DNA of 64,000 nucleotides. It comes from Onchocerca volvulus (Eukaryota > Nematoda > Chromadorea > Rhabditida > Onchocercidae). Shown in pieces: positions 12,434 through 36,130 of the stretch. The stretch is taken from NCBI GenBank assembly GCA_000499405.2, contig HG738138.1, positions 12,525,208-12,589,207 of the forward strand, written 5' to 3'. A program made the position numbers and the translations under genes. The notes under the pieces were generated by a model. It did no database searches. It was not told where the DNA came from and saw nothing but the letters and a program-made list of their open reading frames with translations. The first letter of the stretch is position 1. Every line of letters begins with the position of its first letter.

Positions 12434-15400
12434 ATGGGGACAAAACATGAGGGTGGTTTATTCGAGCATCGAACACGCTACATCATTTTGTTGCTTGGGT
12501 GGATTTGCCTAACTTCAATATTTTCTAATACAATTGCGCTGAATTTTACATTTATATGTATGACAAAGCCTGTTTCGAAAAATCAAACACAGAACGATAT
12601 CATCGTATTCTTTTTACATATTATATCCTCATTTTTTTAAAAATATCATTCAAAATTAATTGAATAAACCGACCAAATCTAAGGAATGTTTGCTGACCAA
12701 ATGAACAAATCTAAGGAACAAAATGTTTATTCTTACTCAAAGAAATATCACTTATTAAAAATTCAGATGTCTTTTTGAACTTTTTCGAATCAAGTTGCTT
12801 AGTTTTAATTTAATTACATTATGATATAATATTTTATGACGTCGAGAGTTTTCTTCCTCATATACATAGCAATAGATGAGATATTTATCAGATTAGAAGA
12901 TAGTAAACAAAAACGAGGCCCTTAAAGGACAAAGAAAAAATTAGGACAGCCAGTGTATCAAAAATGATTCCATTGTGGGAAAAAATCAGTTTAAATAAAA
13001 GTTTTATCAAAGAAGTTCTTTTTTAATATTTCAATTTTTCCAGTCATAAAGTTACTACAAAAAACATATTGGTATAATTGCGTTATTTTATATATTATAA
13101 ATAAAATTTACAGCTCGTAAATACATTTTGCATCTGATGTATGACATTAAATTGAAACGATGATCGAAAATGTGGATGAAAATGGAATTAGTTGACAATG
13201 CAAAATGTTTTTTTTTTATTTCAAAAAAGATAGAAAGACATGTTGTGATATTTTACAAATTAAACAGATATAATTCAAATTACTGACCATAACAAGGATA
13301 TTATTGATAATTAATCGAACTTTCAAATTGGTTGTAATTAATAATTATGCAGAGTAATGAAAATTCCGAAGGAGAGCTTAATTATGGGCAAGCAGAAAAG
13401 TCAGCATTGCTTTGGGCTCTCGGTTTTGGCACCTTTATTGGAGTTTGGCCTTTTAATTTTTTATATCTTCAATATGGTGCACGATATGTTTTCTTCGCTG
13501 CTGGTTTCATATCTGCTTTTTCCACTCTTGTCATACCCCTTACAGCCTACATGGGGCTTGCATGGTTTATTGCTGCTAGAATCCTTCAGGTTTATCTATT
13601 TTATATTTTATTCTAATTATTTTAAATATTATCAAAATTGAACTGTTTGATCATTCAATGGTGCATAGCTCATTTCGCTAGAATGACGAACTTCAATAAT
13701 TTCAGATGCTTAAATATTCTGATCAGTTTATTGATTAAACTATTCATGGTTTATTTTAACAGAAATGCATAATTCAAAATTTCTAACAATTTATAAAAAT
13801 GCATTAACAGTTTTTAAGAATGCTTTTTATGATTATTTCCCAAATTTTTGGCGCGAAAGATCACTTCTAAATTTAGATGATTACTTTTATCCATGAATCA
13901 GTAATTTTTCTATCTGCATTTTTTAATTAGTAGGTGACATTTTCATTAGCTAAAATTAATTTTCATTGGTTGGGATTAACAACGTGTGATGTCACGCTAA
14001 AGTACGGACTGAACATAATGTTAATAACGCAAGTATGAAGAGTAAAATTGAAAAATTTTTTGAAGTAGATTTGCTACACTTGAAATAATTCTTAAAATTC
14101 ATGATATAAGCTTCGTGAATCTATTTAGGGCATAGCATACGGTGCAGATTTCGCAGCAATTGGCGTAATAACCGTACGTTGGGCATCACTGAAGCAAAGT
14201 GGTGTATTTATTGCTGTTCTAACAAGCTTTAACAGCCTTTCGACACTCATCACAAATCCTATTTCTGGTTTGGTTCGTTTTATTTTTTTTCTGAGGTATT
14301 TTGCAATTTGGACTGATAAGCAAAGAATTCATCACTTCAAAATTTTTATCTAAATTCAGTTAAAATTTTACAATAATTAAGCTTTGTGAATCATCGCTTG
14401 GTTGGCCGGCTGTATATTATGTGCATGCAGCATTTGGCATACTTGCATTCACTGTCTGGGTGCTATTTTATCGGGATCAACCAGAAATGCACAAAAGTGT
14501 TTCAGGTTAATGTAAAATTTGATTATTTCGATTTGTTTTGCCAACAAATTTTCTTTTCATCACTAAATAATTCTAAACCCACTTTATCCATAAGTATGTA
14601 TTAAAAAAAAAGAAAAAAAATATGGCTTCAAAAAATTTTATTTACCAGGCATTGAATTAGAAAAGATTCGTCGAGAGAAATCTGAAGGATACACCAGCAA
14701 TGAAAAATACGTCCCGTATTTGGTATAAATTTCTTATTCATAGAAATTTCGGATCATCATCAGGATCTTGTTTTCGAATTACGGCTGGTCCAGCCAGGCA
14801 AAAAGAAAAGACAGTGCTTGAATAACTTATCACTTTGCGCTGAAGATGATAATTGAGCAATGATAAACCAGGGGAAAAATTAGAAAGATTTGAACTGATT
14901 TCAGGCCATAATAAAAAATCCGGCAATAATAATTATTTGGCTCAATGCCTTCGTCGAAATTGTTTCTGCTTTATTTCTGTTATCCTATGGGCCTACTTAC
15001 ATCAAATATGTCTTGAATATCAGGTTTTTCTTTGTTTTTTTTAAAAGCACATGCTCAGCATGAAATACATTTTAGTTATCCAAAATAGAAATTATTCTTT
15101 CACAATTTTTCTAGTGTTGAAGGCACCGGATTCTTGGTTGCACTCCAAGGATTATCTTTTTTACCATTTCGAATCGCCGCTGGCTTCATGAGTGATCAAA
15201 TCAAGTATGCAACTCGATCGTATTAAATTCATCGTTAAATTCAATCATTTATTTCGCATCAATTTCATTAAGGATAAATTAACGAAATTAATATGCCAGA
15301 AATAATACTTGATCTATCTCTATTAGTTGCCCTTTTTTTTTAAATTATTGATTATTTCGGCCAAATTTCCAGATGTATGAACGAGTATCAGAAAATGATC

Positions 15401-16896
15401 TTTTTCAATACGCTGTCATTAGTTATAGCTGCTGTATTTTATTGTATAATCGGCTTTATTCCACCTGATAGAACTTTACTATCTGTATTTGCTATTGCAA
15501 CAACTCATGCCGTTATGGCATTTAATGTTGGCGGATTCTATAAATGTGGTACTTTTGTGGCACGGTTAGGCAGTAAATCCTTTATTAATAAAAATTTGTT
15601 TGCTTGTTGTTAACGGCTAATTTTCATTTAAATCATTTTGAATTTAGCAAAGAAAAGAATTTCAATGAATAATACTGTACAATCCTTCCAGTCTCTTTTT
15701 TTTTCCAACTCAAAAAATTGCTTGAATTTCTCATTTGAGATTTTGAGCAGATATATGCCCAGACTATTAGTTGCATCAAAAAGAGAGTAGAACATGTTCT
15801 AAAACTTTAAATGAGCCGAGAAGATTTGGCTACTAATCGATAAAGATCAAATGATATGAACCCCCAGGCAGCTCGACCAATAGATCCATTTCTATAGAAC
15901 AGCTTGATTCTGATGCTAAGGATTATTTCCGGAAGTTAATGAGAAACCACATCCGATATTCACCTGCAATATCATGAAATATGGTGATATATTGTGTAGA
16001 ATGATCGAACAGTTACAATATGCTTAATTGAATTTCGATTAATTCCAGACAGCATAGCCATTTTGTGATCTCAAATATACAATTCATCAAATGCGTTGCA
16101 TTACTTGTATCACCATTACTGGTTGCAATATTTATTACCGATGATTCGGCACAGGTAAATAGAGTTACTTCATTTTTTTTGGTTATCCGGAGACTGCTTG
16201 AAATCTATTACATTATTTTCAATTTCATCATACATTTTTACTATATTAGGTACCTTACTTTAGGCTTCATCATCGAACATACTATTTTCGAAACCATATT
16301 CTTGAATGTAAATCAACTGAAAAAAAAAATGCTTTATTGTCATTTCCAGGGTCAAATTGTTCCGGACCATTCCAGCTAACTTAGACTTAGATCGATTAAA
16401 CGGATAAGTTAATGAGTAATATCACAAGCCTTTCCCGAGATTCCGAAGCAAGAACATGTTTCGGCATGTAGTTATGCTATCATCAGATGGCATTTACTAG
16501 CAGAATGATTCAACAGATATTCTAATAGTTACGATTAGATTTTTTTTATTTTTTTTTTTTAGATTTTAGATTAGATTTTTTTTTCTGGTGTCTTACAGGC
16601 TTTCTTGGATGGTTTGAAGTTGTTGAAAAAGGAGCAGTTGTTGTTGTGTTTTTCTTCTTGGTTATCTTTTTTATTTATGCCTGTTTGTGGTTTTGTTTTG
16701 ATGATATTAAGCGTACTTTTTTTTCTGTTTTCAGGAGCAGTGGCGAATTATTTTCATAATTTTAGCTGCATCATTATTTCTAGCAAATATCGCATTCTGT
16801 TTGATAGCAACCGATCAACCGGCCAAATTCACAACACTTCAACCGACTAAAAAAAGACATAGTATTGCAATTGCTTCAATTTCATATGATAAATAA
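12434..16896 (+). CDS. major facilitator transporter, SLC17-like
   Basis: Ten exons, all junctions in phase: 12434-12604, 13353-13589, 14129-14272, 14382-14505, 14649-14722, 14905-15023, 15115-15204, 15373-15564, 16049-16154 and 16735-16896; 472 residues, usual SLC17 size. The first helix (YIILLLGWICLTSIFSNTIA) is followed by an extracellular loop with N-glycosylation sites. Exon 2 has EKSALLWALGFGTFIGVWP and the GARYVFFAAGFISAFSTL turn; exon 3 GADFAAIGVITVRWA; exon 4 SLGWPAVYYVHAAFGILAF then LFYRDQPEMHKS before the central cytoplasmic loop (IELEKIRREKSEG). The later exons carry the second six-helix bundle. The family moves organic anions, phosphate or amino acids across plasma, vesicle or lysosome membranes; the substrate here is unknown. 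The mRNA probably starts at the TTTTAG acceptor at 12419, 14 bases before ATG. Confidence 0.88.
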
Positions 16897-18293
16897 TTGA
16901 TTTGAGAAGTTTTCGTTTCGAATTTCATATCTAATCCAAGCTGATGTTAATCGTATGGATTTGTTTTACCTACAAAATATTTTATTAAAGCATCACGTAA
17001 AGCTTGCAACTTCAGAAGCAGAGGATACAAAAGTTGAATCCTCTTCTTCATTACAATTCCTATCACACTTTACATGTCTCCCATAGATTCCCAAATGCAT
17101 GCGTCGATATTAGATGTTTGCAGATAATTTGAAAAGATAAAAGAGTTAAAAAAGATTATAGTAAAAGCAATGAACAGATCCCAGGTCTAGATTCATTTTC
17201 ACGTTACACATCCATCTCCCACATCCCCTCCCCTCTTCTTTTACCACTGAGATATTCTGCTGTTCCATAACTTCATTATGGTCTTGCGATGATTTTCTAT
17301 CCTTCGTAATTTTCTGTTCTCTGTACGTAGAGCTAAATGGCAACGGAATACGTCATTGTTCAGGAAATTGGTTAGGTTACAGTAGTATTTTGTTGAGGAG
17401 GTGGAAGAGGGAGGGTTGAATGTGATGTTGTTCGATGATGTACCTTCTACAATTTTATGACTGATCGGAGAAGGTACGACTAGGAATGTCTCGATAGTTC
17501 TGGCATTTCAGTAATCGGATGAAAGCTAACAATGTGATATTGCAATTCCGGATGTTTGTCTGTTAATATCACAGCTCAATAAATACAATGCATTATAAAA
17601 TGGAACCTTCGAAATTCGTTTTCAATCAGTTCACATTAGTTTTAATGATGCATCGATTTAGTGGAAGTTTATTATGGGTCTCATACAATCAGCTATAGAT
17701 CTATTTCAAAGAGTATTTACAATTGTTGTCCTTGTGAAATCTTTACGAGACGTCAGGTCATCCTATGGCAGGGGTCAATAATATGAGAATACATGGGCAC
17801 ATATTCTCCAGTGTTTCGAGCAAACCGGTAAGCAGTCCATATGCTGGTAAGCTAAAAATCACCAAATAACTCTGAATTTATTGGAGGAAACCAAATAATT
17901 TGGACAACCATCACCGTAAATGTCTTCCGTGTAATGCATGCCGGAATTAGTTGGTTGATTATCTAGAATTCACATTGGCACGAAACGAGAAATTATTGCT
18001 AAAGATATGAAGTCTTAAATTCTGAAGGGAGAGTGGAGGTGAAGTGTAGGTCTTGAAGAAGAAATTACGTTCAAAATCTAAAGGAGATGTCGAATGAATA
18101 AATGCGCTAATGTCAAAAACTGATACTAAGTGTAGATTCGGAAGATATGTCTTATCTTTATGCTTTCATTTAATCGTTTTGTAATGAAAGTCTACCGGAC
18201 TTTGGAACATGTAGACATACTTAGCGTTGATCTAGAGATAGGTATGTCATATTTTTGGATCAATATATTTTCTAAATCAGATTATCATATTTA
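16897..18293. other. intergenic region
   Basis: Between the transporter and TAF12 genes, both on the plus strand. Only short open frames; no motif recognised. It must hold the transporter 3' end and the TAF12 promoter. Confidence 0.45.
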
Positions 18294-18303
18294 TTTACAG
18301 GTG

Positions 18304-21288
18304 ATGAGTGACTACAGTGGCCAAATTATGGCTCAGCAGTACACGGTGGACGTGAGCCATTCACCAGTTGGCTTGCAACGAATTCATTCATCACCTCAGC
18401 AACCGGTCTGTGACGTTTTCTTATATTTTCTTACGAATTTTACCTTCCATGCACCATATGGATTATGATATGAAATAATAGGTATGATTGGAAGACTGTA
18501 TGTTGTTGAAAGAGTACTGTATAGATATTGTTTTGCATTAACCGATGAAAATCACTTAGTTTTATTCACCAATAGAATATCTCTCTCGAATGCTTAGATG
18601 AGCTGCAGTTGTAAATTACAGAGTATGTTATTGTCAGTATTGAGTAAATGAAGCTGAGAAGTTCGATTATTTCTTATATACTTGCCTTTTTGATTCGTTT
18701 TCATTATTATTAATCGGGAAAAAATCATATGTGCATGAGAATGAAGGAATTTTTTGAGTGAATTCTGCATTTCGCGACGTCAAATAGGATTTTGGTGTGA
18801 ACTTTTTTAAGCGACAAACACATATGATTCAATCTGGACAAATGCATCCCCAGCAACAAATGATGATGCAGGCCAGTCAGCCAATCCATATGCCACCGTG
18901 TAAGAAGTTCCCCTTATTTTTTATTCAAATATTTAAAGTGTTAAAATCACACCTACAAAGCTTTCAGTTATCTTAGAAGTGGTGAATTTTTGAGGGATAA
19001 CATATAGAACACACTTTAGATTGCGATAGCATGGATTTCGTATAAAAATGCTTTTATGGATGATTTTTTTATTCATTTGTTTATTTTTGTTCTTTTTTTT
19101 TTTTATTTCTTTTCTTAAATAGTATATGAAGTGGTTGGATTTAAAAATCATAAGTTTTATGGAAGTGCCAATGCCTATTTTCTTTCATATGCAGTCGTAC
19201 CATTCACAGAACATATATTGTGTGGAACGATCAAAATTTTACAGTAGGCGCTAGTTTTCACTCTCTCTTTACTTTGAGCTGCCAGTGGAATTAATAAATT
19301 TTTAAATTGCATTTTATATAGTTAGTCTTTTTAATCTCTTACTCAAGTTATTCTCAGGGAAAACTGCTGTGTTGTTCTACTTTCCTGTACAATCAGTTCT
19401 CTATTAGAGTGAACTTGGCTTTTGGGTTGCGCTTTAGTTTTTAAAAAAAAATATGCAGCCTGTTATTGGGGAAGTTAATGGACAGTACTTTATAGGTACA
19501 AGTATGCAGGTGCAAATGGCGTCGATGGGTCCACCACAGATGATCTCGCAACAGGGTGTCGCTATTATGAATCAGCAGGGGCAAATACAACAAGCAGGTA
19601 ATTTATTATATTTCAGTCCCTTCTGTTTTTGCATTTTTAATATCTATTAAACCGAGTCCTTTTTTTTTCTTTTTTTTTTTTTTTGTTTTGCTTACAAAAT
19701 AAATATTAAATCTTTTCCATTGTTAGTATGTTTTTAATTATATAATTTTTTCATATTTTTGAAATATCCTTCATAGGTGCTGCACAAGGTACTATGATGC
19801 AGGCGCAACATCAGATGATTGCAACCGGACAAATATCTCCACAGCAGATGCCAACCCAAATTCTGGTCACATCAATGGGGCAGCAACAAATGCTTTCAAC
19901 CATGGTTACTCAGGTGCAGCAACAACAGCCAGCACCCCATCAAATGGGTCCACCAACAGCACCACATTTGGGACCACAGCATCAACCGCAACAATCGCTG
20001 CAACAGCAGCAGCAACCCCAACAACAGCAACAAACTCAACAACATCAAATGATGGCTTCGACTCAAATGTTACAGCAACAAAGTCAGGGGCAACATTCAT
20101 TAAATACCCAACAAAGCATTGTCCACAGTCCAGGATTTCCTCATCCAAGTCAACCTCATATGCACAATCCGAATCCAAATTATCAACAGACTTCTCCACA
20201 TCGAGCAACTATGGCACGTTATCCAACCCCAAGTCCAGAAAATATGCAGCATGGAACTCCTCCTATATGTATTTTTTTTTCAGAACATCATTTTTTTTTT
20301 TTTTTCAAACTTTGAACCGAATCGAAATTCGTCGCTTAATGAATATTTTGAATGCGAAGACCATTTTATGTTATGACCACCGAGAAATGTTATTGCATGA
20401 AGATAGAAAGCTTCAGATCGTTCACCGGTGCAACGCTCAATAAATACTCCGCGTGTTATTGGGCAATCGTCTGCAATACGGCAAGCTTTGGGGCATCTTC
20501 CACCTACTCCGACACCTGTACCTGTACATTCTTCAGTTGAGCCACATCCTCCGCCGCCGGCTAGCATGAAATTACTGGAGAAGGTTCCTTTTTTTTTTCT
20601 TTGTGAGAATTAGATGGATTTTATTTAGTCAAGAAATATTTCTTCTCATTTTCCGTTTCTAAAACACGAAGAAAATAATTAAAGGAAGAACCATGGGCAT
20701 GGTAGTTTTTTCTTGTTAATTCATCAGTAGCATGTCTTTTTGGCTATTTTCGGTGATAAATTATTTGCTAATTATAGGATGCCATGGAAGCTCTTATTAA
20801 AACAGTGGATCCTCTGGAAGCAGTAGAAGATGACGTTTCAAATGCGTTGCTGCATTTGGTTGAAGAATTTGTTGATGATGTTATTGAACAAACGGCACGC
20901 GTTGCTAAGCATAGGTTATTAATTTATCAGATTTTCGTTGTGCTTACTTTATAAAATCAGACAGTGCTGGATCGCCGGATAAGGAGAGAATTAGAGATTC
21001 AATTTTTACTTGAAGATTCAGTTTATCCTTCATTTTGAAATTACAAATTTACTAAAATTTTTCTGTAGATTGCTGCTTCAAACCATTGTTTTTCTCTATA
21101 GAAGTGCGCAAAAAGTTGAAACGAAGGATGTGCAGTACGTACTGGAAAGGCGATATAAAATATTCTTGCCTCCCGGTTCCGTTGGTAGTGTTCAGCCGGC
21201 TGATCGTAACCCATATATTAAATCTCCAGCAACCGAAGCGCATCGTCAACGTATGTCACTTATCAAAAAAGGTATCCAGAAACCGTGA
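18304..21288 (+). CDS. taf-12: TFIID subunit TAF12 with Gln-rich N-terminal region
   Basis: Exons: 18304-18405, 18812-18899 (or 18897), 19456-19597, 19777-20268, 20417-20583, 20778-20914 and 21102-21288. The last two encode a histone fold: MEALIKTVDPLEAVEDDV, then NALLHLVEEFVDDVIEQTA, RVAKHR, ETKDVQYVLERRYKIFLP and the C-terminal TEAHRQRMSLIKKG, matching TAF12 in order and spacing. TAF12 pairs with TAF4 inside the general transcription factor TFIID (and with ADA1 in SAGA) in the nucleus. The upstream exons are rich in Gln, Met, His and Pro (for example QQSLQQQQQPQQQQ), unlike the short N terminus of the human protein. The junction between the exon ending near 18899 and that at 19456 does not keep phase; a small exon at about 19196-19245 would restore it with the 18897 donor. 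The start follows a TTTACAG acceptor by three bases. Confidence 0.88.
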
Positions 21289-24200
21289 AGAATGAAAATT
21301 TCTAAAACGAAATAGTTTTGATGGGAAGAGAGGGTAATGGTTTGTGCCGGCAGAGGGAAATCTTATTATTATAACAGTGGTCCTAGTTATTTTTATAGCA
21401 ATTGTTAGAGTTTCCATTTTGATTCACCCTCTGGTATGGAAATGGTCACAAAAAAACATCAAGTTTACTTCAAAAATTTACTGTTCCGCTTTCCAGAACT
21501 TGAATAAGTGAAGAAAAAGATAAATTAATTAGTGGTAGGAGTTATAATTACTACACTGGTGGACTTACATCAGTTGAATAGATTAGCAGGTTTGGTATCC
21601 TCTTTGTTATAATAGCAGACAAACTTTCCACTTGAGAGTTCTGTCAAATAATCGGCGCTTTTTATGGAAAAATATAAATCAAAGGGTGAATCTTTACAAA
21701 TAGTCTTGAGGAAGTTAAATTTGTACATATTTTTTCACATAAATTTGTATAATCTGTTTCTGTGCTTAAATTCTTCAGAATTCCGATGATTTAAGTCAGT
21801 ATTTTCGACAGAATGTTAAACCTAACCAGAAAAAAAAATTTTCTCGTGATATTTTATTATTCACTTGTTAATTCTTTCAGTAATGCTATATTAATAATTG
21901 ATGAAAAGTGGTAAAGACTCCAGTGGGATAATTGTAACATTACTTTCTGTGATATACTAATGCTGTCTTCTGTTTTAACTTTTGCTAATATTTTTGCTTT
22001 CTTTTTCGTGTGATCTATGTTCAGTCGTTTCTCATTTCCGGTTTTCTATTTTTATGGATGTTTATTCGATTTCTGGGCATTATATCGGTTTATTTTTTTG
22101 CTTTCAGGAGGTAAAAACTTATTTATCAAATTTAGTTAATTTCTATTTATTATACATAATTATTTTCGTAGTTTAAAGAAGGCTTGTATTTAATTTCTCA
22201 CTTTCTTGCATTTTTAAGGTTATTTCCTTTAAAGAAGTATCTGTGGATTGTTCCTCAATTATTAAATCAGCTGGTCTTGGCAGTGTAGTGCTACACGCAG
22301 TTTATAGAAATTTCGTATACGCATCGTTGTGTGATGGCTGGAAGTGCTGTTCACGTTACATTACATTCCTAAGTAACTTGTGAATTTCAAAAAATATCCA
22401 GCAGTAGTGGTGATCATCTTATTGACATAATTTCATAGTTTACGTTGTAATGCTTGACTAAAGCTGGCTCGCTCCAATATTACTTCTTGATGCTCGGCAA
22501 GTTTTGCGTGAAGTTTGACGTACCCAGCAAGCTAGCTATGGCGATCAAACCTGAACTTCACCTTTTTCACACACCTGTGGCAACTACTAGCGTACTAGAG
22601 TTCTTGCGAAGTGGGTTGCTTCATCATTCTCCCGATACTTCTCTGTTTTTCTTGCTGTTTTTTCATTCCAGTGAATCGTTTAGAAGCATTTTAATTCATT
22701 TTTTTGTGTCTCTGTTTCATTTCTATTTGTTCTTTTTTACTCGTTTTATTACTAAAGTTTATTTAAGAAGGGAAAAACTTTATTCCAAGTCTTGTTCATG
22801 CACAGTTCCGGCATAGGTCCTCATATGACAGAGCTGATACATTTGATTTCGACGGAGAACGTAGAACATATTTATCTCGAGCAAAACATCTGTTTCTCGA
22901 AATCGAAGAGAGCAGCATAATACTAATGTGCGCTGAGTGAAAAGAGAAATTGGTAAATCCTAATAATGGAGAGTGTATTGATCTACTGATGAGCTAAGCT
23001 TCGTATTGTGTTTCCCTAGTGTTTTTATAGGTGATTTTTTTTTTTTTTTTTTTTTTTTGGAAACATTTTGCTGAATAATCGATGATCTTTCATAATTCTT
23101 CACTGACCTTAATATGACGATTTTTGAAGCGTGAATTTCAGTTTACCACAGGATAAGTAAATAATGTATCAATTACAATTGCATGAAAAAGAAAACACAG
23201 CGACTGAATTAGTGACTCATTCTGAACCACCAGCAAAACACCTTAGTGCATAACGCCACCTCACCGTTATATAATTCTCGCAATTATTAAGCTGCCGAAA
23301 TGTTTCAGTGGCATCAAATACTTCGCCTGAGGAAGTCACAGAAGACATATTCCCATCAAATTTCGAAGATTAATCAGGTTTTCTTTTAGATTAATCAGAT
23401 TTTCACCTCATAATTCCAATTAGTTTTAGTGATGAAAGATTTACTACGTGTGATTAATGTATTTGTTGCCAATGAAAGGTTAAAAAGCTGAAAATATTAT
23501 CCGTAAATTAAAAAACGGAACATCTTAAACAGTCTAAACATATACGGACCCATCTATACTGGTCGGAGTACATGAAAAAATTCAAAATTATCAAGAAAAC
23601 TGAATATATATACATTCGAAGGAAAACCGTCTATTATAAAATACAGCTTTCAGATATTTCAGAATTTCGATAAATACGGAAATGAGCAAGAAATGATAGT
23701 AACTAATGATAGTAACTATGTCCTCCAGAACAAACCAATTTATCTCATTGATGTAAAAATAAAATATTCCAAACAGTTAAATTTGACCTTAGCAAACAGT
23801 AATATGAACGAATCCCATAACTCTGGATGGTCGTGTACATTAAATGATGTTACATTAGAAATAACTGACACTTTACCCGACCAATTTCCATCAAAAAATC
23901 CCAAAAAGTCTCGTAAAATTTTCAACGAATAAAAAATTTACAGTTCAAATACAGTAAAACGACAGAGAAAGCAAACAGTAATCACCAAGTAATCAAATAA
24001 TTATAAGCAAATAATCAAATAATAAGCATTCCAGGTAGACACGACCAGAAAGTCAGATTTCCAGGAAGTTCCGTGGGTCAAAATAATTTCGAAAAATTCA
24101 TCCTCAGCAATCACTACGCAAAACAACGGACAACTCACTATATCATTATCCTCAGTTTATACAAATCCCACTTTTTTCCCGTAACGGGAAATCATTTTGG

Positions 24201-25797
24201 ATGTAAATACAAAGAACAAAATATTTACGTTAAATCAATGTGATAAAAACCAAAACACGACTCGACATCTCAACTGAGCAATAGTTGGCATTGCTAATGC
24301 TAATGATCAGTTACACGGTACTTTCTGTAAAATTCAAAATTACCCATACAATGTTCGTTTTTTTGAACATTTCATAATTACAGCTTAGCAGAAAAAGCGC
24401 AAAGCTTAAAAAAACAAAAATATAATCAGATTGCTAAAACAAATATGAAGCTAAGAGCGAAACTGAGAATTTAATATACATTCAAATAATAAGCAAATAA
24501 ATAATAGGATATATGAATTATACTTCACAACAGAAAAAAAAATAAGCTAAAAAAGAGGCAGACTATAGATTATTTTATGAGATTAACAGTATTAACGACA
24601 TGAAATCTTATAAAATCTACTACAAATTCCGTGCATTCAAAGTGAAAAAGGAAAGAAAAATCAAGAATCTTTACAACAAGGACATTCACTGGAAACATTC
24701 ATATTTTTCACATTCAACCTTGTTGTTGAATAATTAGAAACACTGAAAACAGCGAAAGCAAGCAACAGTAATGATGATGACGAAGATAACAACTATATAA
24801 TATAAATAGTAATAAAAAAAAAACAATAATAATAGCAATAATAAGTCAATAAAATATGAAATAGATAAGACGGATGAAGAAAACTGTCTTTCCTTACACC
24901 TTCCAGTTCCTACTTCTAAATTTAGAATTCACCGGAAGAAACTCCGAAATTTTGTGATGAGACTTTTCGTAGCATCGTACAGGAGATGGAATGTTTATAA
25001 AAATGATCTTGTCCATCCGTTTCCCCTTCATTTTCATAACTTTTCCTGTCATCTAATAGCTTTATTAGAAATATATTAGAAAATACTTTACTGATCTTTA
25101 TATCCTAAATGACAACACGAACAGCGGAACTCTAAAAACTTTTGTTTCGAAATATCTGATGTGTTGGAGAACGATGTACCCTACCACTACATAATTTATA
25201 TAATAATAATTACTGAATAATGCAAATTTAACGAAACGAAGTGCACCTGCACCTGCAGCAAAAATTGCTGCTCTTCAACCTGAATGTCCTCGGTCAACCA
25301 AAGTTAACCACCTCAGACAATCTTCAACACATAATGTAGTATATTTTTCTTCAAACGAATTTTTCAAGACATTCCAGCTCTTACTGAATACTGCAAAATT
25401 ATTTCGGAGAATTCGCAATATTTTGTTTCCATTACATCAAATAATTTAGTTGCGAGAAGAAATGATGTCCGGATAATAGCTTCCTCACAAAAAAAATAAT
25501 GTGAAGATTATTATTCCCAAATAGAGTTTATTTCTTCAATGACCATAATATGGCGGAAATGCAGTATTAAGCCTGAAAAATAAAAAAAAAAAAAAAGTAG
25601 AACGATGCAACAGCGTACGTGATCCGTCAATGCAAAATATAATATATTATTAAACAATGATTCATGAAAATTCCATACTTTTTCTTCCAATTATTGTAAT
25701 AAGATGGATATAAAAGTAGGTTTGTTTCACTTTTCAACTTTTTTCTCCTTAATTTCATATGAAAGGAATTTTACTTTAGCAAGGAAAAAAACAAGAC
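21289..25797. other. 4.5-kb intergenic region
   Basis: Converging 3' ends of TAF12 (plus) and the HPK-1-like kinase (minus). Long T run at about 23037-23059. Frames at 22454-22816 and 23693-23932 lack motifs and splice context, and I do not call them genes. Confidence 0.45.
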
Positions 25798-25802
25798 GGT
25801 TC
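25709..25802 (-). other. possible alternative last exon of the HPK-1-like kinase
   Basis: The apparent stop codon of the kinase sits inside GTAAGTATTG, a strong donor (first base 25854). A TTCTTTCAG acceptor ends at 25803, and the sequence from 25802 continues in phase for about 28 residues (NRLVFFLAKVKF, then SYEIKEKKVEK) before TGA. A 52-base intron would therefore give a different C terminus. Confidence 0.35.
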
Positions 25803-25851
25803 CTGAAAGAATAAAAAATTCAACTATAAATGCATGAAACATAAACAATAC

Positions 25852-35573
<9,722 letters not shown>

Positions 35574-36130
35574 ACCAAGGAAAACGCCAACGTGAATGCC
35601 GTCAAAACTGCTTGTCCCGTAGGAAGAGACTTGACTGCTTTTATCACGGCGTAGGCGTACACTTTTCCGGCTACGGTGTTGGCGCACAGGTTCTCCGTTA
35701 CGATATAGGCGTACACGTTTCCCGTCGCCGGTTTACGAATATTACGCCGTTATGGACGTACATACGCATACATATGCACACACATACACACCGATGATGT
35801 GTTTACCACCACCACTGCCACCAACTACCGCCACTAATCAGCCACACCACTAAAGTCCACTTTTCTAGCTTTTGTGGTCAGATTAATTTCACGGGAACAA
35901 GTAACGTCTCGCCACCGCCACGGTGCGCGTTACACGTATCGTCAAGCCAACGGACGTAAACACTGCACGTCAAAGCCTTTACCAGCTTTGTCAGTCAACC
36001 ACAGCAAATTCCTCCCGCACCTCGCGCTTTTGATGCTTTATCGCCAACTGCATGTCCCCTACCTACTTTCGCTCCTATCGTTGTCTAATCCCCTCTACTT
36101 CTTTTCCTACGAGTCTTCATTAAAATAAAC
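35574..36130 (-). promoter_or_regulatory. CpG-richer 5' region of the HPK-1-like gene
   Basis: Directly upstream of the first kinase exon the base composition changes: many CG dinucleotides (for example around 35640-35760 and 35890-35970) against the very CpG-poor surroundings, plus a CA/CATA repeat near 35760-35792. Likely 5' UTR and promoter; no specific factor site is claimed. Confidence 0.3.

Noticed and set aside
19819..20208. Frames overlapping the TAF12 Gln-rich exon in other phases and on the minus strand
   Set aside because: By-products of CAG/CAA repeats; only the Gln frame joins its neighbouring exons in phase.
22454..22816. 120-residue open frame on the plus strand
   Set aside because: The second half is Phe-rich low-complexity sequence from T-rich DNA; no splice context, motif or start context supports it.
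23693..23932. 79-residue open frame, plus strand
   Set aside because: No recognisable domain and no exon partners; length is within chance for this composition.
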